NCBI GenBank assembly: GCA_963771545.1
Contig: CAVYTX010000002.1
Location: 1,612,001 to 1,676,000 of the forward strand
DNA length: 64,000 nucleotides
Reading direction: 5' to 3'
From: CAKZLS01 sp963771545
GTDB lineage: Bacteria; Pseudomonadota; Alphaproteobacteria; Rhodospirillales; Defluviicoccaceae
In this document: positions 24,603 through 31,852 of the stretch, piece by piece
Layout: each line of letters opens with the position of its first letter
Position numbering within the stretch: the stretch's first letter is position 1
Position numbers and translations under genes: made by a program
The notes under the pieces: generated by a model
What the model was told of the DNA's origin: nothing
The model's input: only the letters and a program-made list of their open reading frames with translations
Database searches by the model: none

Positions 24603-24768
24603 TACCAACTTGCTCTGATAGTGACCCATTGTTATCGCGTTTCCCGCCTCCTCGGCAGGAGGGGCCGCGCCGGCGATGGGGTCCCATCGTCAAGCGGTTC
24701 CGACACCCCGAGGATGCGAGAAACGCGACCCGGAGGGCGGCCTTCCGAGGTTACCGGACAGCGTCCCG
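24603..24768. mobile_element. MITE type 1, copy 2, right end missing
   Basis: The left end TACCAACTTGCTCTGATA is intact after TTA at 24600-24602. The element matches copy 3 (25842) up to GCGTCCCG at 24768, where it is replaced by AACACAATGGGGTCAG of repeat family B. Confidence 0.85.
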
Positions 24769-24776
24769 AACACAAT

Positions 24777-24833
24777 GGGGTCAGAACACAATGGGGTCAA
24801 ATTCAGTTGAAAATCAAATGACTCTGATCCTTT
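24777..24833. repeat. Repeat family B, copy 4 (partly duplicated left arm)
   Basis: ACACAATGGGGTCA occurs twice in a row, followed by the usual TTCAGTTGAAAATCAAATGACTCTGATCC arm. It forms the breakpoint of the truncated MITE on its left. Confidence 0.7.
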
Positions 24834-24911
24834 GATGACTTTTCTTCTCCGAACCCGCCCAATCGCCGACCGCGAGCCCAACTCTTGCTGATAACCTTGC
24901 GCCTTGCCTAT

Positions 24912-25598
24912 TTACGGCCGTTTCCAGGTCACCTCATGTGGCACGATGAACATTCGCATTCCTTCGGCTGGCGGTTTTGGATACTCAACGGTAAAGCGTG
25001 CCTCGCCCGATATGCCCGAGTACTTGCCGGTACCCCCGATCAGCTTGTGCACACCGCCAGGCGGTTTTGTCGACGATGTGTAGGTGTAGTCCGTAAATAC
25101 TTCGTCTCCGTCTTTGTCGACTTCAGTACAGCCGCCTTGGCCTTCCGTCACGCCACTTTCCGAGGAATAAATCCCGACGCAGCGCGCCGTCATATGGTTG
25201 AACATGTCCTCGCCAGCATCATTTTGCGTCAGCCCAGTAAACTCGGTGATAGTGTGACTCCGGCCTTCACCGAGCTTGAGCGTGGATCCAGATTTGACCG
25301 TGTAGTAGGTCGTGTAAGACGTTTTGCCCTCATCGCTTATCGCATTCGAATGCACTCCGGAAACAACTAAAAATGCGAGGACTGCGAGGCAAAAACACCG
25401 TATCGATTTGCGTGCATGACATTTTCCACCCCTATCGGTTGCCTGAGCAGCCAACGAGCGACTACCCAGCCGAATTTTTCCAAAAAGATGCCCAAATGGG
25501 CAAACAAGACCACTCCACGTAATATGAGGCCTGATATGAGGCCTGCCGTTGGACGCAATTATGATCCGAATTTCGTCGCCGCGCAATCGGTTGGCCAT
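24912..25598 (-). CDS. Exported beta-barrel-like protein, probable frameshift at the start
   Basis: The mature part, TTYYTVKSGSTLKLGEGRSHTITEFTGLTQND, MFNHMTARCVGIYSSESG, QGGCTEVDKDGDEVFTDYTY, and GGVHKLIGGTGKYSGISGEARFTVEYP, looks like a small secreted barrel with one Cys pair. The hydrophobic signal segment (CFCLAVLAFLVVSGVHSNA) is preceded in frame by no ATG close by. An ATG at 25417 is one frame off; adding one base in the following CACGCAAATC would give a normal signal peptide and a protein of about 168 residues. The in-frame start at 25598 gives an implausible 65-residue leader. I think the gene is real with a recent or artefactual single-base loss. A fragment with a similar C-terminal pattern lies at 22923. 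Confidence 0.55.
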   Translation of the reverse strand: MANRLRGDEIRIIIASNGRPHIRPHITWSGLVCPFGHLFGKIRLGSRSLAAQATDRGGKCHARKSIRCFCLAVLAFLVVSGVHSNAISDEGKTSYTTYYTVKSGSTLKLGEGRSHTITEFTGLTQNDAGEDMFNHMTARCVGIYSSESGVTEGQGGCTEVDKDGDEVFTDYTYTSSTKPPGGVHKLIGGTGKYSGISGEARFTVEYPKPPAEGMRMFIVPHEVTWKRP

Positions 25599-25752
25599 CG
25601 CTGCAAGCGCGTCGCAGCTGTTTCCATAGATCCGATGTGCTCCTGCCCTTGGTAGACCTTGCTAAGGCTTACCGCTTGAGTATCGATCTTTGGTAGCCTT
25701 TCCCGCAACGTCGTGACCTACCGGTGTTCAATGTCCTTCGGAGGGGCCAAAG

Positions 25753-25841
25753 TCTGGTCTTGGCTATCTCCCGGACTCCTCATACAGCCATGCAGAGGAT
25801 GCGGTTGCGGAGGCAAGGGGGACATTCTGAGGGGCGTTTTA
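25753..25841. repeat. Repeat D, copy 2
   Basis: This is the second copy of the 24514-24602 segment, again immediately upstream of a type 1 MITE. On neither strand do I find a recognisable protein in it. The interval 25599-25752 before it has no gene. Confidence 0.8.
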
Positions 25842-26104
25842 TACCAACTTGCTCTGATAGTGACCCATTGTGATCGCGTTTCCCGCCTCCTCGGCAGGAG
25901 GGGCCGCGCCGGCGATGGGGTCCCATCGTCAAGCGGTTCCGACACCCCGAGGATGCGAGAAACGCGACCCGGAGGGCGGCCTTCCGAGGTTACCGGACAG
26001 CGTCCCGCGGCGCGTATGATGCTCCCGCATCACCGCGCACCACGCTCCTTGCCGGAAACCTCGGAAGGCCGTCACAATGAGTTCAGTATCAGTGCAAGTT
26101 GGTA
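25842..26104. mobile_element. MITE type 1, copy 3 (263 bp, complete)
   Basis: Both inverted ends are present (TACCAACTTGCTCTGATA and CAGTGCAAGTTGGTA), flanked by TTA at 25839-25841 and 26105-26107. The interior is nearly the same as copy 1. It ends 30 bp from the stop codon of the vWA gene at 26135, so it borders the seven-gene operon on its 3' side. Confidence 0.9.
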
Positions 26105-26134
26105 TTAGCCGGTTCATATTTATGAGTACACGGC

Positions 26135-27091
26135 CTAATCCACCAGCACCGACAGCAGGACGCTTTCGATCATCGAGCCGGTGTGGTCGTTGAACGTGCC
26201 ACCGCCGGCCTCGGCCAGCTTTTTGAAAAAATCCCGGCCGCGCTGGCCGCTTTCGAGGGAGGTGGGCGTGGTGATCCACAGCGCCGAGATGCTGCGGAGC
26301 TTGTGGCCGCGCACGAAATTGCGCGCCCGCGTGATGACTTCGCCTTGGTATTCCGGATGCGCCGCCGCGTCGCCGATGACGACGACCGCCTGCCTCGCGT
26401 TGGGGCGCAGCGGCATCATCATCGCCGCCTGCATGCCCAGGTGCAGATCCTCCTCGAGCGTCCGGCTGCCCACCGGAGAGGCGCTCATGTTTTCCATGAA
26501 CGATGCTATCTGGTGCATATTGCGATCGGTGGGCGTGAGCGGCATGACCGTCACCGGCGCCAGTCCGGTATCGCGATCCTTGTAGGCGGCGACGCCGATG
26601 CGCACCGACGGCACCAGGCGTTCGAGGATCCGGACGATGCCGCGCAACGAATACGCCAGTTCCCGGATCGCCGGGCCCATGCTCGCCGTGGTGTCGATGA
26701 CGAATATCAGGTCGATGGACCCGACGACCTGGTGTTTCGGGTCTCCCATCGGCAGTTGCGTGGGCTTCGGCGCGGGATCGGGCACCGGCCGCCGGCTCGC
26801 CGCCGCCTGCTGTTCCATGGCGGCCGCGGCCTCCATCATGCGCGCCGCCTCGGCCTCGGCGGCCGCGGCCTCGCCGCTGTACAGGGTCGCGTCCCGCTGC
26901 AGGGTTTCAACCTTGGCGATGGTTTCGGCGGTGGCCGCGCGCACGGCCCGCAATTGCGCGGTGGCGTCGAAGTCCTTGCGGTAATAGGGCATCAGCATGA
27001 CCAGAAGCAGCACGAACACGCCCGTGGACATGGCCAGCACGTCGAGCGCCGAGAGGGTAAAGATGGAAACGGTGCGGTTGCGGCGTTTCAT
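26135..27091 (-). CDS. Membrane-anchored vWA protein 1 (ExbD/MotB-like TM helix plus vWA domain)
   Basis: The 318-residue protein has an N-terminal TM helix, FTLSALDVLAMSTGVFVLLLVML (residues 11-33), with Asp17 at the cytoplasmic end, the place of the channel Asp in ExbD, MotB and ZorB. Then follow PYY, a coiled-coil-like stretch (40-95), a Pro-rich linker (101-118) and a von Willebrand A domain (125-318) with the MIDAS motif at 133-137 (DTTAS). Later motifs are VAAYKDRD and VVVIGDAAAH. Topology places the vWA domain in the periplasm. The ATG at 27091 overlaps the FHA gene stop by 4 bp. It is last in the operon with the MotA-like gene. The domain call is firm; channel function is inference. 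Confidence 0.88.
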   Translation of the reverse strand: MKRRNRTVSIFTLSALDVLAMSTGVFVLLLVMLMPYYRKDFDATAQLRAVRAATAETIAKVETLQRDATLYSGEAAAAEAEAARMMEAAAAMEQQAAASRRPVPDPAPKPTQLPMGDPKHQVVGSIDLIFVIDTTASMGPAIRELAYSLRGIVRILERLVPSVRIGVAAYKDRDTGLAPVTVMPLTPTDRNMHQIASFMENMSASPVGSRTLEEDLHLGMQAAMMMPLRPNARQAVVVIGDAAAHPEYQGEVITRARNFVRGHKLRSISALWITTPTSLESGQRGRDFFKKLAEAGGGTFNDHTGSMIESVLLSVLVD

Positions 27092-27468
27092 CGGTCGGTG
27101 AACGTGGCGGCCAGCCGCGACACCGTCAGGGTTACGCGGCCGAGGACAATGACCTGTCCCGGACGGGCCGGAACCGGATCGAACCGGGGGACCTCCTGGT
27201 TCTCCACCACCGTGCCGTTCAGGGAATTGAGGTCCTCCACGCGCAGATTGCCCTCGGACACACTGAGCCGCATGTGCCGCCGGGAAACCCCGGGGTCGTC
27301 GATGACCCGGTCGCACAGGTCCGGATGACGGCCGACGGTGATGCCGAGATAGGACCGGGCGAGCTCGGTTTCGCCGAACACCAGCCGGATGGGGCGGCCC
27401 TCGCCGTCCATGCCCTCGAGGGCCCAGCCGGCCTCCAGTTCGGCGCCCAGACGATCGTATGTGCTCAC
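27088..27468 (-). CDS. FHA domain protein 2
   Basis: The 126-residue protein is essentially one forkhead-associated domain: ITVGRHPDLCDRVIDDPGVSRRHMRLSVSEGNLRVEDLNSLNGTVVENQEV, with the phosphothreonine-binding GR, SRRH and NG residues all present. FHA domains bind phosphothreonine peptides, so the kinase encoded at 29756 is the natural source of its ligand. The gene overlaps vWA gene 2 upstream and vWA gene 1 downstream by 4 bp each, suggesting translational coupling. Cytoplasmic; no signal or TM segment. Confidence 0.9.
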   Translation of the reverse strand: MSTYDRLGAELEAGWALEGMDGEGRPIRLVFGETELARSYLGITVGRHPDLCDRVIDDPGVSRRHMRLSVSEGNLRVEDLNSLNGTVVENQEVPRFDPVPARPGQVIVLGRVTLTVSRLAATFTDR

Positions 27469-28454
27469 GGTCCGGCTCTCCCTCGCCTCGGATCGGGCAG
27501 GATGGAGAGCAGCACGCTCTCGATCATCTGTCCCTGGTGGGCCATGAAATCCCCGCCCCCGGCCTCGGCCAGGTTTTTGAAGAAGGCGCGGGCGCGCGGA
27601 TGGCGGCCGGTGAAAATGGATGAAACGGTGCGCGGCGAACTCGTACTCCGCGACGAGGTCCTGAACGCTTCGGCCATCCGCAGGGTCCGCTGACGGCTCT
27701 CTTCGTGCACCGAGGCGTCGCCGATGACGATGATCCGTCCCTGGGCCTCGGAACGCCAGGGCATCTCCAGCGCGCGGCCGAGGGCGCGGTTCACCGGCTC
27801 CGGAATGTCGCCGCCGCCCTGCGCGCTCAGTCCTTGGACAAAATCGACCAGTCTCTCCACGTTCCTGTCGTTCATGGGGCTGAGCGGAAACTCCTGGGTC
27901 AGGTAAGCCGCGTCGGTGTCCTTGAAGGCCACGAAACCGACCCGCAGGGACGCCGCCATTCGCGACAGAATGCGGATCACCCCCACCAGGTTCGATTGCA
28001 GATCCGCGAGCTCCTCGCGCATGCTGCCGGTGGTGTCCATGACGAACACCAGATCCAGATCGGAAATGGACAGCGGCGTCTCCTGAACTCCCGACTTTTT
28101 CTCGACGTTACGAGGCGCCGTCTCCTCCGCTCTCGCCGGTTCGGGCTCTTTCAGGGCCTGGGCCATGGCGGTTTCGGCCATCCGCAGGCGATCGCGCGCC
28201 TCCGACAGCCGCTCCTCGGCGACCTTCTTGCGCTCCTTGGTCTCGGCCACGATTTTTTCCGCTTCGCTGATCGAAAGTCCGGCGGCCGCCAATTCGGCCA
28301 CGGCGCCTTGGGCCTCGATTTCGCGCGCCGGCTGCTTCAGGTAGTAGGGAAACAGCATGATCGCCATCAGCACGAAAACGCCGAGCGCCGACGCGAAGAT
28401 GTCGAGCGCCGAGATGCTCAGGACCTCCATCGTTTGACGCGGCCGGACCAGCAC
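27465..28454 (-). CDS. Membrane-anchored vWA protein 2 (ExbD/MotB-like TM helix plus vWA domain)
   Basis: This 329-residue paralogue of the 26135 product has the same layout: TM helix ISALDIFASALGVFVLMAIML (residues 14-34) with Asp18, PYY, a long coiled-coil-like region (45-105), an acidic linker, and a vWA domain (133-329) with MIDAS at 140-144 (DTTGS), VAFKDTD and IIVIGDASVH. Both proteins share the C-terminal signature FFK(K/N)LAEAGGG, then IESVLLS. The start is a GTG at 28454, 6 bp after the MotA-like gene; an ATG at 28430 is possible but would still keep the TM helix. One of the two may act as the main ExbD-like subunit and the other as an alternate or hetero-partner. Confidence 0.88.
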   Translation of the reverse strand: MLVRPRQTMEVLSISALDIFASALGVFVLMAIMLFPYYLKQPAREIEAQGAVAELAAAGLSISEAEKIVAETKERKKVAEERLSEARDRLRMAETAMAQALKEPEPARAEETAPRNVEKKSGVQETPLSISDLDLVFVMDTTGSMREELADLQSNLVGVIRILSRMAASLRVGFVAFKDTDAAYLTQEFPLSPMNDRNVERLVDFVQGLSAQGGGDIPEPVNRALGRALEMPWRSEAQGRIIVIGDASVHEESRQRTLRMAEAFRTSSRSTSSPRTVSSIFTGRHPRARAFFKNLAEAGGGDFMAHQGQMIESVLLSILPDPRRGRAGP

Positions 28455-28460
28455 GGCGGA

Positions 28461-29279
28461 TCAATCTCCATACAGACGGTTGATCAGGTTATCGAGACAG
28501 TACTGCCCGGCCTGGTTGACTGCGCGTTCCTCGGAAGCTTGCACGATATGCTGGACCAGCACGAGGAACGCCGACATGACCAGCGCCAGCAAGGTGGTGT
28601 TGAACGCCACCGCCAGGCGCTTGGTGAGTTCCGCGAGCAGCGAGGGGTCCTGCAAGTCGACCGATCCGGCGAACGCCAGCGCGAGCGAAATTCCCACCAC
28701 GGTGCCGATGAACCCGAGCGTGGGGATCGCCCACACCACGTAGCGGATCATGGTGTAGCGAAGATCGATCTCGTGGAGATACAGCTCCAGGCTGGAATTG
28801 AGGACCGCGTTGGACTGGTCGATGGATTTGGTGGTCTGAAACTGGGTCACGATCCGCTGGATGAGACGCGGCAGGAAGCGTCCTTCCGAGGACTGGTCCG
28901 GTTGATTGGCCTGCCGGGCGACGGCATAGATATGGCGCAGCTCCAACGATTGTAGCAGGGTCGTCTCGTCCTCCGGGAGATAGCCCATCTTGAGTTGCGC
29001 GCGTTCGGCCGACGCGTCGCGGGCGCGAACCACAAGCTCGCCGATACCGACCGCGAACACGATCCACATCAGGTTCTGCACGGTGAACGGATAGGTCGAG
29101 CGGTCGCGGTCGAGAAGGATCACGCCCACCTCGCCGGGCAGGTAATGGTCGATGAACAGGATCAGCCCGACGGCCGCGGCCAGGCAGATGGCCAAAATCA
29201 GCGGATAGCCGAACACACGCCGCACCCGCGGGCGTTCCACCGCTTGCTCGCTCAGCCGGTTTGGTTGAGGTTGCGCCAC
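28461..29279 (-). CDS. MotA/TolQ/ExbB-family proton channel protein
   Basis: The 272-residue protein has TM helices at about residues 23-45 and 65-85, and the two C-terminal helices typical of the family: VVWAIPTLGFIGTVVGISLAL and LAVAFNTTLLALVMSAFLVLVQHIVQ, with Thr residues in the pore-lining helix. Between them lies a cytoplasmic segment. In TolQR, ExbBD, MotAB and ZorAB this subunit forms the pentameric stator around two copies of the Asp-bearing TM helix. Here the partner helices are supplied by the two vWA proteins encoded directly downstream. No peptidoglycan-binding OmpA domain is encoded nearby. Confidence 0.9.
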   Translation of the reverse strand: MAQPQPNRLSEQAVERPRVRRVFGYPLILAICLAAAVGLILFIDHYLPGEVGVILLDRDRSTYPFTVQNLMWIVFAVGIGELVVRARDASAERAQLKMGYLPEDETTLLQSLELRHIYAVARQANQPDQSSEGRFLPRLIQRIVTQFQTTKSIDQSNAVLNSSLELYLHEIDLRYTMIRYVVWAIPTLGFIGTVVGISLALAFAGSVDLQDPSLLAELTKRLAVAFNTTLLALVMSAFLVLVQHIVQASEERAVNQAGQYCLDNLINRLYGD

Positions 29280-29282
29280 GGG

Positions 29283-29738
29283 TTATGGCCTTCGCCGAAC
29301 GATTTCGCCGGTGGCGGCATCGCGCTCCACGCGGCCGCGCAGCCGCCGGATCTGGCCTTCATAACCGTCATCGCGGGAGCCCGAACCGTCTCCATCATAA
29401 CCGGCCCGCGCCCGCGCCTTGGCCACGAGATCTCCGGCCGTGCATCGGTGCTCCCCGAGCCGAAGCGGCTCGTCGGGCCGCACAAAGCCCTGGCGCAAGG
29501 GGCGCCATTGGGGTTGGCCACGACCGTCATCCCCGCGGGTCTCTCCGCCGCCGTCCCCGCCGCCGTCCCCGCCGCCGCCACTAAACCGCCACGTGCCCGT
29601 TTCCGTCCCGCAGTCGGTCAGGTAAAGGCGGCCGTCATCGGTCACGACGATTTCCACGTGATGCGACGCAACCAACTCGTCGGCGATGACGATATCGGCG
29701 AAAGCGCTTCTTCCAACGATCAGGGTTTTCAGTGCCAC
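29283..29738 (-). CDS. FHA domain protein 1 with Gly/Asp-rich insert
   Basis: The N-terminus is an FHA half-domain: LIVGRSAFADIVIADELVASHHVEIVVTDDGRLYLTDCGTETGTWR. A glycine/aspartate-rich insert at about residues 54-75 follows, then PDEPLRLGEHRCTAGDLVAKA, which completes the FHA beta-sandwich, and a basic tail. The SRRH-like position reads ASHH and NGT reads GTETGT, so phosphothreonine binding may be altered. It lies 17 bp after the kinase stop and 3 bp before the MotA-like gene. Confidence 0.75.
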   Translation of the reverse strand: MALKTLIVGRSAFADIVIADELVASHHVEIVVTDDGRLYLTDCGTETGTWRFSGGGGDGGGDGGGETRGDDGRGQPQWRPLRQGFVRPDEPLRLGEHRCTAGDLVAKARARAGYDGDGSGSRDDGYEGQIRRLRGRVERDAATGEIVRRRP

Positions 29739-29755
29739 CTCCCTCGATGATCAAT

Positions 29756-31843
29756 TTATTCCGGCGGCCGCGTATCGAGTACCTGCGGGTCCTTGTTGTC
29801 CTCGAACACGTTATCCTTGAGTTCAATACTCGAAACCGGGCCGATCACCACGGCATGACCCTTGTTCTTTGCGATTGCGTTCCGCTCCAGAACGGCCTTG
29901 GAGCGGTCGAGCACCAGAACGCCGTGTTCGCCGTTTTCGCTCAAGGAATTACCCACCAGGACCGGCGTCCCGTCACCCGCGACGACCACGCCGGACAATT
30001 TGCTGGCGGCGATGTCGTTGCCTTCGAACCGTCCCGCGCCACGGGCATAGACGAACACTCCGGCTTCGGCGGCGTCCTTGATCATGTTGTCGGCCACCAG
30101 GGGATCGGCGCCCGTCGCGACCTCGATGGCGTTGGCGCGGGCCGAGAAGATTCGGTTGTCCCGAAACGTTCCCTTCGCGCCTTCGGTGAACACCACACCA
30201 CCGCTTGCTTCAATGGAGTTGTCGATGATGTCGGGCGCGGCGCCGCTTCTCACGACCAGGCTCTGTTTTTCAAGATTGCTGAAGGTGTTTCCTGAAATGA
30301 CGCCCGTCGCGCCGGAAGCCACGACGATGCCGATGTCCGTGCCGCCTTCGATGGTATTGCCGGCGATCACCGGGTTTGCCCCGTCCTTGACCACAATGGC
30401 CGGCCCCTGATTGCTGGAAATGCGGCTTTTCTCCAAAATCATCCGCCCGCCGGCCACGACGACGCAGGGCACCGGCGAGAGCGGTGGATCGCCGGCCGCC
30501 GGCACGCCCAGGCGAAGATTGGTGATCACGGCTCCCGAAGCCGCCGAAACCAGACAGGGGCCCGCCGCCGGCGCGACAACGGGCGGATCGTCCTCCGCGG
30601 CCGCCACCAGTTGGACGGGATAATCGACGACGAGGCTTTCGGCGTAGGTTCCAGGCGCGATGGCGATGACCGCGCCGGGGCCCGCGCGCGAGAGAGCTTC
30701 GGCGATGGTCAGCGCATCGCCCGCGCCGCTCGCATCCACGGTCCAAGCCTGTTTGAGATATTTTTCGTACAGCGGCCATCCATGCCATGCCGCCGCGGCC
30801 AGGCCGGCCGCAAGACCAAACAGCAGAACAGCGGCGATCATGGGCGCGCGCGAGCGGCCGCGACGCGGCGGGGCGGTGTCGGTTCGCGGCGCCGCGGTTG
30901 CCGGCGCCACGCTTTGCAGGGGGACTCGCAGGACCGGGATCGTTGGCGGACAGTCGTCCATCCGGGGATCGTACGCCTCCACCAGCCGCGTCTTGGGACC
31001 TTTTTCCGATGGCGATCCGGCGAGGATCTCGTCCCACGCCGCCACCGATCGCGGCCGGTCGGCCGGATCCGGCCGGAGCGCCCAGTCGATACTGCGCGCG
31101 AGCGCGACCGGACAGTCTCCCGGCAAGTCGCCCATCACCGATCCGGTTTTGTCGCCGAGGCGGTCAAGCGCCGGTGGCGGGGGCTTGCCCGTCAAGGCGC
31201 GATACGCGATGGCGCCCAGACCGTAAATGTCGGTCCATTCGCCCTCCGGTTTGTCGGTAAGATACTGCTCCGGCGCTCCGTAGCCCTCGCTCACGAAACT
31301 CCGGGCCGAAGGTTCTCCGCCGGATCCCACGGGCCCGGCGGCGCCGAAGTCGACGATCACCGGGGCGGCGTCGCGGCGAATAACGATGTTGGCGGGTTTG
31401 AGATCGCGGTGCAGAAAGCCCTTGGCGTGGATTTCGTTCACCGTTTCCGTCAGCCGCTTGAGCAACCCGGCGACCGTCGTCGCATCGAGTGTGCCGCCGC
31501 TTTCGGCCAGAAATGCCTCCAGGGTGGCGCCATCCACATACTCCAGCGAAAGCCACGCGCCGCCGGGTTCGTCACACCAGTCCTTGAGGCGCGCGACGCC
31601 CGGTCCCGCGACGGCGGACAGCACCTCGGCCTCCCGCCGAACGGCGGACGCCGCCGGTTCCAACTTGACGAACACGCGCTCTTCGGTCCGGGTGTCGGTG
31701 GCGACCAACCGCGCGGGCCACGTCACCGGCGGCCGGCCCTCGATGCGGAAATGATCCGGCAACGCCATAGCCGGACGCCGTTCAGCCGAGTTGGCGCCGG
31801 TTTGCTCGTTCTCCGTACCCGTGCTGCCCATTGAAATCGCCAT
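29756..31843 (-). CDS. Transmembrane Ser/Thr protein kinase with extracytoplasmic parallel beta-helix
   Basis: The 695-residue protein has a Hanks-type kinase domain (about residues 30-275): VFVKLEP with Lys60, the catalytic loop HRDLKPAN at 145-152, DFGAAG at 165-170, and GYGAPEQY at 188-194. A basic Pro-rich linker leads to a single TM helix (334-353, PMIAAVLLFGLAAGLAAAAW). The outer half (370-695) is a right-handed parallel beta-helix with repeated G(N/D)xI/xxSN turns such as VIAGNTIEGG, VISGNTFSN, TFRDNRIFS and VLVGNSLSENG. That fold usually binds glycans. The protein could sense a wall or surface polymer and signal to the FHA proteins. It starts 9 bp after the RT0821-type gene. Confidence 0.92.
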   Translation of the reverse strand: MAISMGSTGTENEQTGANSAERRPAMALPDHFRIEGRPPVTWPARLVATDTRTEERVFVKLEPAASAVRREAEVLSAVAGPGVARLKDWCDEPGGAWLSLEYVDGATLEAFLAESGGTLDATTVAGLLKRLTETVNEIHAKGFLHRDLKPANIVIRRDAAPVIVDFGAAGPVGSGGEPSARSFVSEGYGAPEQYLTDKPEGEWTDIYGLGAIAYRALTGKPPPPALDRLGDKTGSVMGDLPGDCPVALARSIDWALRPDPADRPRSVAAWDEILAGSPSEKGPKTRLVEAYDPRMDDCPPTIPVLRVPLQSVAPATAAPRTDTAPPRRGRSRAPMIAAVLLFGLAAGLAAAAWHGWPLYEKYLKQAWTVDASGAGDALTIAEALSRAGPGAVIAIAPGTYAESLVVDYPVQLVAAAEDDPPVVAPAAGPCLVSAASGAVITNLRLGVPAAGDPPLSPVPCVVVAGGRMILEKSRISSNQGPAIVVKDGANPVIAGNTIEGGTDIGIVVASGATGVISGNTFSNLEKQSLVVRSGAAPDIIDNSIEASGGVVFTEGAKGTFRDNRIFSARANAIEVATGADPLVADNMIKDAAEAGVFVYARGAGRFEGNDIAASKLSGVVVAGDGTPVLVGNSLSENGEHGVLVLDRSKAVLERNAIAKNKGHAVVIGPVSSIELKDNVFEDNKDPQVLDTRPPE

Positions 31844-31852
31844 GGATGATTG

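Noticed and set aside
27705..31834. Long plus-strand open frames opposite the kinase, vWA and channel genes (27705-28955, 28995-29750, 30611-31834)
   Set aside because: They are antisense to genes with clear domains; their translations are low-complexity His/Arg/Gly-rich text typical of the opposite strand of GC-rich genes and have no ribosome binding sites.
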